Origin: Candidatus Eiseniibacteriota bacterium | Lineage (GTDB): Bacteria > Arandabacterota > Arandabacteria > JAGLYR01 | Length of the DNA: 6,827 nt | Direction of reading: 5' to 3' | Assembly: GCA_023132135.1 (NCBI GenBank) | Contig: JAGLYR010000208.1 | Location: 1-6,827 of the forward strand | Program-made: the position numbers and the translations under genes | Shown: positions 1 through 5,650 of the stretch, one piece after another | Position numbering within the stretch: position 1 is the stretch's first letter | How the letters are laid out: each line of letters begins with the position of its first letter | The notes under the pieces: model-generated | Told to the model about the DNA's origin: nothing | What the model saw: the letters and a program-made list of their open reading frames with translations, nothing else | The model's database searches: none

Positions 1-762
1 CTGACCTTCCACATCCTCCGGGAATTGGAGAAAAGGGGTGAGATCCCGGATCAAGGCATGGTCGTGAAAACCCTTGTTACCACCAGCCTGCTTTCCGACA
101 TCTGCGAGAGCTTCGACGTGGAAATGCGGACAGATCTTCTGGTCGGGTTCAAGTACATCGGCGAGGTGATAGACAAAGATCTCCGGGGCTGCGAGGATCG
201 ATTCATCTTTGGCGCAGAGGAGAGTCACGGCTATCTCCGCGGCACCTTTGTCCGCGACAAGGACGCCGCTCCGGCGGCTATCCTGATGGCCGAGCTCACA
301 GCGGTTCTCAAAGCACAAGGCAAGACGCCATACGATCTGCTCCAGGATCTGTCCCGCCGCTACGGATACTATCTGGAGGATCTGAAGTCCGTGGTCCTGA
401 AGGGTGAGGAAGGACTCCGGCAAATCGGACGCATGATGGAAGGTTTCCGCAAGAATCCGCCTCGGGACCTGGGTGGCGTCGGGATTGTCCGAATCGAGGA
501 CTATGGCGAAGGGAAAGTTGTGGATCCGGCCACCGGCCAGGTTGTCCGGGACATCTCCAAACCCAGGGGGAACATCCTCATTTTCCGCCTCTCGGAAGAT
601 GAACGCAGCTGGCTGGCGGTCCGGCCATCCGGCACCGAGCCCAAGATCAAGTTTTACCTGAGCGTGTACGCGCCGGTGGGGGCGGATGACGATCTGGATG
701 CGGTCAAGCAACTGGCGGCAGAGAAAGCGGAGCGGATCTGGGCCGCAGTGCCGCGCGCGTGA
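1..762 (+). CDS. phosphoglucomutase/phosphomannomutase family protein, C-terminal part (5' end outside window)
   Basis: The frame is open from base 1 to a TGA at 760-762, giving 253 codons of a longer protein. Enzymes of this alpha-D-phosphohexomutase family interconvert hexose 1-phosphate and 6-phosphate (for example glucose) in the cytoplasm, linking glycolysis to polysaccharide and nucleotide-sugar synthesis. Two family signatures are visible. The sugar-binding loop GAEESHGYLRGTFVRDKDA starts at base 211. The domain-4 phosphate-binding loop RPSGTEPKIKFY spans 622-657. The catalytic phosphoserine and metal-binding loop would lie upstream, outside the window. The family is usually about 450-600 residues, so roughly half is present. 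A TTG at base 25 is internal, because the coding signal continues upstream of it. The EESHGYLRGT form resembles phosphoglucomutase-type members, but the substrate cannot be fixed from this part. It converges with the ATPase gene at 857. Confidence 0.95.
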   Translation: MTFHILRELEKRGEIPDQGMVVKTLVTTSLLSDICESFDVEMRTDLLVGFKYIGEVIDKDLRGCEDRFIFGAEESHGYLRGTFVRDKDAAPAAILMAELTAVLKAQGKTPYDLLQDLSRRYGYYLEDLKSVVLKGEEGLRQIGRMMEGFRKNPPRDLGGVGIVRIEDYGEGKVVDPATGQVVRDISKPRGNILIFRLSEDERSWLAVRPSGTEPKIKFYLSVYAPVGADDDLDAVKQLAAEKAERIWAAVPRA

Positions 763-803
763 GGGCGAATTGGGTAAACGGGGGGTCAGGTTTTGTGTGC
801 GCA

Positions 804-825
804 CTTTCCGAGACGTCCCGGAAAG
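804..825. repeat. short inverted repeat between convergent genes; weak terminator candidate
   Basis: CTTTCCG (804-810) and CGGAAAG (819-825) form a perfect 7-bp stem around an 8-base loop. They lie in the 94-bp gap between the stops of the phosphoglucomutase gene and the convergent ATPase gene. The position suits a bidirectional transcription end. However, the plus side is followed by a C run and the minus side by GTGCGCACA, so there is no U tract for an intrinsic terminator. Just upstream, GGGGTCAGGTTTTG (782-795) resembles the arm of the element at 5459-5618 in its core, with 9 of 11 bases alike. Confidence 0.35.
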
Positions 826-856
826 CCCCCCCAGCGAAAGCGGCTGATCAACGATC

Positions 857-2170
857 CTACGACGCCCGATCGGCCAGCAGCCATTGCGCGGCCGAATGCA
901 CCACGATCCGCTCCGGTAAGCCCCGCGCCACTTCCGGCGTCAGCGTGATCAGGTGTAAGCCGGCGCGGCGGTGTTCCTTTGCAGCTGCCAAGAGGGCGCG
1001 CACCTCCCGTTGCATTGTGTCCGGGTCGTCCAGTTCGGCGCATGGCTGGATCAGCGACTGTGTTCGATCTGGATAGCGAGCGAGGAAATCCACCTCGTAG
1101 CCATCCGCAGTGCGAACGTAGCTCACGTGCGCACCGCGTCGCTCCAGTTCCAAAAAGACGCAGGTCTCCAGGATGTGACCCACATTCGTCCGATCCGAAC
1201 GGTCAAAAACGGGGATCAGTCCCGGATCAATGGGATAAACCTTGCGCGGATTGACCATCCGCCGCCGCACGGAATTGGAGGCGAGAGACACTATGCGGAT
1301 CAGGAAGGCGTCCTCCAGATACGCAAGATACGCGTGGAGCGTGTCCTTCGCCACCGGGATGCCCTGGGACTTGAGATCGCTGTAGAACTTGTTCACGCTG
1401 AAAGCCCCGGCTGCATTGCCGAGCAGTTGACGAACCAGCCAGCGCAGCGCTACCGGATGGGACACCGCATGGCGCTCGATGACATCGCGGAGAAGCATGA
1501 CGTCCACATAGCCTCGCAGCAGGTCAAATCGGTCGCGCGAAGCGATGCCTTGGGCCTCGGGAAATCCTCCGACCGCGAGGTAGTCCCGCAAATCCTTCTC
1601 CAGTGCCGAGCGTGAGGCTTTGGGCAGACGCGCTGCGGCCCGCTGCGGTTCCCGGCCATGATGGCGCAGATACTCGCGGAAGCTGAATGGGAACACCGTC
1701 GCTTCCATTGCCCGTCCGCGCATACTGGTGGCCACTTCCCGGGAGAGCAGTTTGGCAGAGGAGCCGGACACAAAAAGCTCTATGTTTTCGGTGTCCAGTA
1801 GGCGGCGGGCGAAGGTTTCCCAACCGGGCACCCCCTGGATTTCGTCCAACAAGAACAGTGCGCGCCGCGTGTCGCGCCATTCCGGGTTCAAGCGGTAGAA
1901 CTCCTCCACGACCAGGTTCAGATCAGCGGCGGCCATACCTGCCAGGCGCTCGTCCTCGAAGCTGAAATAGAGCAGCCCCTCACGCGCCACACCCTGGGCC
2001 ACACGGTCCGCTAACACCTGCCACAGAAGCGTGGTCTTGCCGGCACGGCGCGTTCCGATCACTGCCACTGCCTTGCCCGGCACCCCGGGCAGCCGCACGT
2101 CACGCCGGGTGAACTCCGGCACGGGGGCGGTCTGGGAATCCACGATCTTCTGACGGATGAGCTCGCGCAT
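857..2170 (-). CDS. AAA ATPase, DUF4143 (COG1373-like) family
   Basis: This encodes 437 residues from the ATG at 2170. An in-frame TTG at 2191 would add seven residues, but it lies inside the -10/operator region, and GGAGAGGG (2182-2175) sits correctly before the ATG, so the ATG is preferred. The N-terminal half is an AAA-type P-loop domain. Walker A is GTRRAGKTT (residues 39-47), Walker B is ALFLLDE (104-110), and a sensor-like segment LFVSGSSAKLLSREVATSMRGR spans about 132-153. The middle (about 190-340) fits the winged-helix and DUF4143 part with YLAYLEDAFLIRIV. The C-terminal end carries LETCVFLELERRG, then GYEVDFLARYP, resembling the degenerate PD-(D/E)XK nuclease fold associated with DUF4143 proteins. 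The family is widespread, strain-variable and functionally unresolved. DNA binding and roles in mobile elements or conflict are suggested but unproven. The gene stands alone and is divergent from the ATPase/DUF4276 pair. Confidence 0.9.
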   Translation of the reverse strand: MRELIRQKIVDSQTAPVPEFTRRDVRLPGVPGKAVAVIGTRRAGKTTLLWQVLADRVAQGVAREGLLYFSFEDERLAGMAAADLNLVVEEFYRLNPEWRDTRRALFLLDEIQGVPGWETFARRLLDTENIELFVSGSSAKLLSREVATSMRGRAMEATVFPFSFREYLRHHGREPQRAAARLPKASRSALEKDLRDYLAVGGFPEAQGIASRDRFDLLRGYVDVMLLRDVIERHAVSHPVALRWLVRQLLGNAAGAFSVNKFYSDLKSQGIPVAKDTLHAYLAYLEDAFLIRIVSLASNSVRRRMVNPRKVYPIDPGLIPVFDRSDRTNVGHILETCVFLELERRGAHVSYVRTADGYEVDFLARYPDRTQSLIQPCAELDDPDTMQREVRALLAAAKEHRRAGLHLITLTPEVARGLPERIVVHSAAQWLLADRAS

Positions 2171-2174
2171 TTGT

Positions 2175-2182
2175 CCCTCTCC
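2175..2182 (-). promoter_or_regulatory. ribosome binding site deciding the ATPase start
   Basis: On the minus strand GGAGAGGG lies four bases before the ATG at 2170, with its GGAG core eight bases away. This supports the ATG over the upstream TTG at 2191. If transcription starts about seven bases after the predicted -10 box, the leader is only about 13 bases long and begins almost at this site. Confidence 0.7.
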
Positions 2183-2183
2183 A

Positions 2184-2211
2184 AAGGACAATATAACAGA
2201 TTATTGTCCTT
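2184..2211. promoter_or_regulatory. probable operator: perfect 10-bp inverted repeat across the ATPase promoter
   Basis: AAGGACAATA (2184-2193) and TATTGTCCTT (2202-2211) are exact reverse complements separated by eight bases. They cover the spacer and the -10 box of the minus-strand promoter. A third half-site, TTGTCC (2171-2176), lies between the ribosome binding site and the start codon and pairs in inverted orientation with GGACAA (2186-2191). This geometry is typical of a repressor operator. The binding protein is not identified. Autoregulation by the ATPase, whose family has a winged-helix part, is an inference. Confidence 0.6.
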
Positions 2212-2218
2212 CTGTCAA
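2190..2218 (-). promoter_or_regulatory. consensus sigma70-type promoter of the DUF4143 ATPase
   Basis: Read on the minus strand, TTGACA (2218-2213) is a perfect -35 box. It is followed by exactly 17 bases and then TATATT (2195-2190), a five-of-six -10 box. The expected start is near 2183, immediately upstream of the ribosome binding site. This is by far the best promoter match found in the window. The promoter looks intrinsically strong, so a repressor is expected if the ATPase is not made constitutively. Confidence 0.75.
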
Positions 2219-2489
2219 GGAGAATTATGCGCCCCGCCGCAGAGGTCGTGAGGGGCGACTTTCCGGGACGTGGCGAGCTCTGTTAGCTTGTTCCGCCTTT
2301 TGTCTTGAGGTAGACGCTCACTTGCGTCAGCTCGCCGAGGGTCTCAGCCGCCGTTCGCCGGATCGAAGCGAATCCCCCTTGCCAATCAGATATGGACAGA
2401 TGGTGCCGGAAAGATGCACAATAAAAGCTAACTACGTCCCGAAAAACGTCCCACTCGTGTTCGACGTGAAGGACGTGTGAGGGGGAATC
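2219..2489. other. divergent intergenic region, no convincing gene
   Basis: These 271 bases separate the minus-strand ATPase from the plus-strand ATPase/DUF4276 pair. An AAGGAG (2217-2222) precedes a 19-codon open frame, ATG 2227 to TAG 2286 (MRPAAEVVRGDFPGRGELC), which has no recognisable relatives and may be chance. A longer open frame ends at 2480 but has no good start signal and its translation looks non-coding. Close to the downstream gene are two direct copies of ACGTCCC (2434-2440 and 2446-2452) and an inverted GGACGT (2471-2476), which could be regulatory. No convincing -35/-10 pair for the plus-strand genes was found. Confidence 0.5.
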
Positions 2490-3599
2490 ATGAACAGCCT
2501 GAAAACGATAACACTCGAGGGCTACAAGTCATTTCGAGACGCCGAGGTGCAATTCGGCGACGTCACGGTTCTACTCGGAGCCAACGGGGCCGGCAAGAGC
2601 AACCTGGTGTCGTTTTTCCAGATGCTGAACTTCCTGAGCACGGGGGCCTTGCAGGATTATGTGGGTCGAAGCGGGGGCTCCGATTCCCTCCTGCACTACG
2701 GTCGCCAGGCGACTCCGCAGATGCGGGCGGACATCGAGTTCGAAGGAGATGGCTCCACCACGACTTACAAGATAGCGCTTTCCGACGCCGCCCCGGACAC
2801 GTTGATATTCACGCATGAGTATGTCGTCTTCAAGCGAGAAGACCGTGAACAGCCACAGGAAATCCAGATCGATGCAGATTACAAGGAGAGCGGGTTGAAG
2901 AAGTCGGCTGAAGCGGGAAACGAAACTTGCAAGGTGTTGTTCGGTATGCTTTCACGGTGCCGAGTGTACCAGTTCCACGACACTTCGTCGACCGCCAAGA
3001 TTCGAAAGAGCGGCTACATAGAGGACGCCGCCTATCTGCGCAGCGATGCAGGCAACTTGGCCGCGTTCCTTCGCGCCATGCAGAAAGCTCATCCGGACTG
3101 CTACCAACGAATTGTAGACACTGTCCGCCTCGCATTTCCATCCTTCGCCGACTTCGTTCTGGAACCGTCACCAAGCAACGAGAAGTACATTCTCCTCAAT
3201 TGGAGGGAGCAGGGTCACTCGGACTACTTGCTTGGCCCGCATCAGCTATCGGATGGAACTCTGCGCTTCATGGCGCTGGCGACGCTGTTCCTGCAGCCGA
3301 CCGAGAAAATGGCCAGCGTGTTCATACTGGATGAACCGGAACTAGGGCTTCATCCTTACGCAATCACCGTTTTCGCGGGACTAGTCAAGTCCGTGGCCGT
3401 CAACAGGCAGGTGATCCTGGCAACGCAATCAACGCGCCTGGTGGACGAATTCGAACTGGATCAGGTCGTTGTGCTTGAACTCGACGGGGAGTCGGGGACA
3501 CGGTGCGACCGGCTCGACCGGGAGAAACTCTCTGAGTGGCTGGAAGAGTACTCGCTGAGCGAACTGTGGGAGAAGAACATCTTCGGGGGGCGCCCATGA
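2490..3599 (+). CDS. AAA_21 (ABC/RecF-type) ATPase, partner of the DUF4276 protein
   Basis: This encodes 369 residues, with ATG at 2490 preceded by GAGGGGG (2479-2485) at good spacing. The N-terminus LKTITLEGYKSFRDAEVQFG is typical of SMC/RecF-like ATPases. Walker A is GANGAGKSN (residues 30-38). An ABC-signature-like LSDGTLR lies at 253-259. Walker B is VFILDEPELGLHP (277-289) with D281 and catalytic E282. The switch region is VILATQSTRLVDEF (308-321), where a Q-S pair replaces the usual histidine. The region between about 95 and 240 is the inserted arm. Such ATPases dimerise around ATP and act as sensors or motors that control an effector. The stop overlaps the next gene's start as ATGA, so the two are translationally coupled, and the partner is expected to be its effector or complex subunit. 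A housekeeping repair role is possible, but this pairing fits phage-defence or conflict modules. Confidence 0.92.
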   Translation: MNSLKTITLEGYKSFRDAEVQFGDVTVLLGANGAGKSNLVSFFQMLNFLSTGALQDYVGRSGGSDSLLHYGRQATPQMRADIEFEGDGSTTTYKIALSDAAPDTLIFTHEYVVFKREDREQPQEIQIDADYKESGLKKSAEAGNETCKVLFGMLSRCRVYQFHDTSSTAKIRKSGYIEDAAYLRSDAGNLAAFLRAMQKAHPDCYQRIVDTVRLAFPSFADFVLEPSPSNEKYILLNWREQGHSDYLLGPHQLSDGTLRFMALATLFLQPTEKMASVFILDEPELGLHPYAITVFAGLVKSVAVNRQVILATQSTRLVDEFELDQVVVLELDGESGTRCDRLDREKLSEWLEEYSLSELWEKNIFGGRP

Positions 3600-4279
3600 T
3601 GGTTCGAGCGCTTGCCTTTGTGGAAGGAGCGACGGAGGAGAAGTTCATAAAGGAAATCATTGCTCCCGAACTTGGAGCCCGCGAGGTTTTCATCAGGGCT
3701 ACGACACCCGGCAGGAAGCGTTCCCAAGGTGGGATGCAACCTTGGGCTCGTATCCGGAGGGAGTTGCTTCGATATCTCAAAGAAGACACGAATCGGTTTG
3801 TAACGACGATGTTCGACTATTACGGCATGCCAACCGATTGGCCGGGCAGGGGTTCGGCCCGTCGTCAGGCGCACGACCAAAAAGCCGCAACGGTTGAGGA
3901 TGCGATACTGAAGGATATCTCGGGAGCCATGGGAGACGCATTCGATGAACGACGCTTCATTCCTTACGTTCAGATGCACGAGTTCGAAGCTCTGTTGTTC
4001 AGCGATCCCGCCATTCTTGGAAGGGTCGTCTCTGAAGAAGGCATAGCGGACAACCTGCAGAGCATAGCTGATGAATTCCCGAGTCCGGAAGAAATCGACG
4101 ATGGTCCGAATACCGCGCCGTCGAAGCGAATCCTCGCGACATGCAAGCAGTATCAGAAAGTCCTGCACGGCAATATTGCGGCCCAACGGATCGGACTGGC
4201 CCGTATGCGACAGAAATGCCGACACTTCGCCGAGTGGCTGACGAGACTGGAATCGCTCGGGCAAGAGAATGAGACATGA
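3596..4279 (+). CDS. DUF4276 family protein, probable TOPRIM-like partner of the ATPase
   Basis: This encodes 227 residues from the ATG at 3596, which overlaps the upstream TGA by four bases. A second ATG follows at 3599. A GTG at 3536 is in frame but lies deep in the upstream gene and is not favoured. A GGGGGG run (3585-3590 region) could serve the ribosome. Conserved DUF4276 blocks are clear: FVEGATEEKFI near the N-terminus with E10, MFDYYGMP.DWPG with D74, IPYVQMHEFEALLFSDP with H128-E129-F130-E131, and APSKRI near residues 174-179. The early glutamate followed by an acidic D-x-x motif is the pattern expected of a TOPRIM-like fold. That would make the protein a metal-dependent nuclease paired with the ATPase, like a split OLD-family protein. 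The DUF4276 assignment is firm; nuclease activity is inference from family and context. Confidence 0.9.
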   Translation: MMVRALAFVEGATEEKFIKEIIAPELGAREVFIRATTPGRKRSQGGMQPWARIRRELLRYLKEDTNRFVTTMFDYYGMPTDWPGRGSARRQAHDQKAATVEDAILKDISGAMGDAFDERRFIPYVQMHEFEALLFSDPAILGRVVSEEGIADNLQSIADEFPSPEEIDDGPNTAPSKRILATCKQYQKVLHGNIAAQRIGLARMRQKCRHFAEWLTRLESLGQENET

Positions 4280-4402
4280 TGGCAAAGCGAGAACGAGGGG
4301 ATTCAACCAGGATTCAGTGACAAATCCAGAGGACGGAATTCCCTGTGGAACATAGAGTTATCTAATCAGGGCTCTGTCCCGAAATGTCCGGAGAAGGCAA
4401 CA
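4280..4402. other. intergenic gap between the DUF4276 and ADP-ribosylglycohydrolase genes
   Basis: The gap is 123 bases, long enough for a promoter or a separate transcription start, but no good -35/-10 pair is visible. TATCTA (4359-4364) is the best -10-like string and lacks a matching -35. A 14-codon frame starts at ATG 4276, overlapping the DUF4276 stop, and ends at 4320; it is too short to call. GGATTCA occurs twice (4299-4305 and 4310-4316). GTCCCGAAA (4376-4384) is shared with the region before the ATPase (2436-2444). Confidence 0.4.
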
Positions 4403-5371
4403 GTGGACCTGATTGAACGCTATCGCGGCTGTCTTCTGGGATTGGCAACTGGAGACGCGTTGGGAACAACGCTTGAGTTCAAGTCGCCGGGGTCTTTCCA
4501 GCCCATCGAGGACATGGTTGGCGGTGGACCATTCCGTCTCAAGGCCGGCCAGTGGACAGATGACACCTCGATGGCGTTATGTCTGGCCGAGAGCCTCATC
4601 GAGCGGCAGGGATTCGACCCTGTGGACCAGCTGGAAAGGTATGTGCGATGGTGGACCGACGGTCACCTGAGCAGCACGGGGGAGTGCTTCGACATCGGCG
4701 GGACTGTCGCCAACGCTTTGCGGAGATTCAGGGAAACCGGAGAATCAAACTGCGGATCTACGGACCCGATGTCGTCGGGCAATGGTTCGATCATGCGACT
4801 GGCGCCGATCCCGATGCTCTTCGCAAACCAGCCAGACAGAGCCATCGAGAAATCCGGAGAGAGTTCAAGAACGACGCATGGGACTCAGACCTGTATCGAC
4901 GCCTGCCGATATTTCGGTGGCCTGATCGTAGGGGCGCTCAGCGGCGCCAGCAAGGAGGCGCTCCTTTCGGAACGCTATTCCCCAGCCTCTGGATACTGGG
5001 AGGAGAATCCGCTTGTAGAAGACATCGACCAGATCGCCGCCGGTTCCTTCAAACGCAAGAAACCTCCTGGGATCAGGGGCACAGGCTATGTAGTCCAGTC
5101 CTTGGAGGCGGCACTCTGGGCGTTCCACCACGGCAACTCGTTCCGGGAAGGCTGCCTGAAGGCCGTCAATCTCGGCGACGATGCTGACACGACTGGCGCC
5201 GTGTACGGCCAAATCGCCGGTGCGTTCTACGGCGAGCATGGCATTCCGGAAACCTGGCATGCCAAATTGACCCTTCGCGAGAAGATCGAGTCCTTCGCAG
5301 AACAGATCCTGGACCAGTCAAGGAATTGGGGCCAGCAGTTCCCTTCACAACGCTCAAGGGCGCAGGACTAA
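4403..5371 (+). CDS. ADP-ribosylglycohydrolase family protein (DraG/ARH-like)
   Basis: This encodes 322 residues starting with GTG at 4403, preceded by GGAGAAGG (4390-4397). The protein starts directly with the family block [16 protein letters not shown] (residues 6-21), which confirms the start. Further ARH hallmarks are [10 protein letters not shown] (Q50 to L59, metal-binding T52-D53-D54), SSGNGSIMR (124-132), THG (158-160) and [14 protein letters not shown] (256-269), with D260, D262 and T263 expected to bind the two Mg/Mn ions. All key residues are present and the length is normal, so an active enzyme is expected. These hydrolases remove ADP-ribose from arginine or other linkages on proteins, nucleic acids or small molecules in the cytosol. 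No ADP-ribosyltransferase is visible in the window, so it is not a simple toxin-immunity pair here. It may be independent or act with the upstream ATPase/DUF4276 pair. Confidence 0.92.
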   Translation: MDLIERYRGCLLGLATGDALGTTLEFKSPGSFQPIEDMVGGGPFRLKAGQWTDDTSMALCLAESLIERQGFDPVDQLERYVRWWTDGHLSSTGECFDIGGTVANALRRFRETGESNCGSTDPMSSGNGSIMRLAPIPMLFANQPDRAIEKSGESSRTTHGTQTCIDACRYFGGLIVGALSGASKEALLSERYSPASGYWEENPLVEDIDQIAAGSFKRKKPPGIRGTGYVVQSLEAALWAFHHGNSFREGCLKAVNLGDDADTTGAVYGQIAGAFYGEHGIPETWHAKLTLREKIESFAEQILDQSRNWGQQFPSQRSRAQD

Positions 5372-5457
5372 TCATACATGATCTGGATGCTGTCGGGATC
5401 TTCGGCATAGGCGGCTGATCAGCACTTCGGGCATCTGGCGGGGGCCTCATACTTTTG
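5368..5457 (-). pseudogene. possible 3' relic of a Cys-rich gene with an internal TGA
   Basis: On the minus strand the segment beside the inverted-repeat element reads KYEAPARCPKC, a TGA (5421-5419), then in the same frame [16 protein letters not shown] and a TAG (5370-5368) overlapping the ADP-ribosylglycohydrolase stop. The CPxC motif and the acidic, regular tail look more like protein than random translation. A single change from TGA to GGA would restore CPKCGS, a zinc-knuckle-like string. The upstream side runs straight into the repeat arm at 5459-5477. It could be a gene end disrupted by the element, or chance. No function is proposed. Confidence 0.2.
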
Positions 5458-5458
5458 G

Positions 5459-5618
5459 GTGCCAGGTCTTGCAATGCAACAAAATCCGAGGTAAGTATTG
5501 AAATAGCAGATCTTAGCAGCGCCGACCGTTGAGGACTCGTGCCTGCTGGTCGGATGTTCGCAACATACGACACAGCAACAAGTTAGCCCCTCGAATGTGG
5601 CATTGCAAGACCTGGCAC
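5459..5618. repeat. 160-bp element with 19-bp perfect terminal inverted repeats (MITE/REP-like)
   Basis: GTGCCAGGTCTTGCAATGC (5459-5477) recurs as its exact reverse complement at 5600-5618. With one mismatch the arms extend to 23 bp (5459-5481 and 5596-5618). The interior is more AT-rich than the flanks and contains a CCGACC (5522-5527) / GGTCGG (5548-5553) pair. It has no convincing gene, and no clear target duplication is seen. It lies between the ADP-ribosylglycohydrolase stop and the convergent membrane-protein stop. A CAGGTCTTGCAATGC-type core recalls REP-like repeats mobilised by REP-associated (Y1) tyrosine transposases, but that link is from memory and unproven. Confidence 0.7.
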
Positions 5619-5650
5619 GAAAGACGGGATACACCCGAGTTCCCGAATTC

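Noticed and set aside
2157-2480. 107-codon plus-strand open frame over the ATPase promoter region
   Set aside because: It begins inside the ATPase coding start on the other strand, has no ribosome binding site, runs across the promoter and operator, and its translation is rich in Arg, Ser and Pro without any recognisable motif.
3461-4306. 281-codon minus-strand open frame opposite the DUF4276 gene
   Set aside because: It lies antisense to two genes with strong family motifs, and its own translation shows no motifs, so it is a shadow of their codon usage.
4276-4320. 14-codon frame overlapping the DUF4276 stop as ATGA
   Set aside because: It is too short and has no recognisable sequence. The overlap alone does not make it a gene.
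5583-5589. Integron attC-like core (GTTAGCC)
   Set aside because: It does not fit the GTTRRRY consensus, and no paired RYYYAAC site or attC fold is present.
5619-5639. Intrinsic terminator for the membrane-protein gene (CGGG/CCCG stem followed by TCTTTC on the minus strand)
   Set aside because: The stem is only four base pairs and the T tract is broken, so support is too weak for a call.
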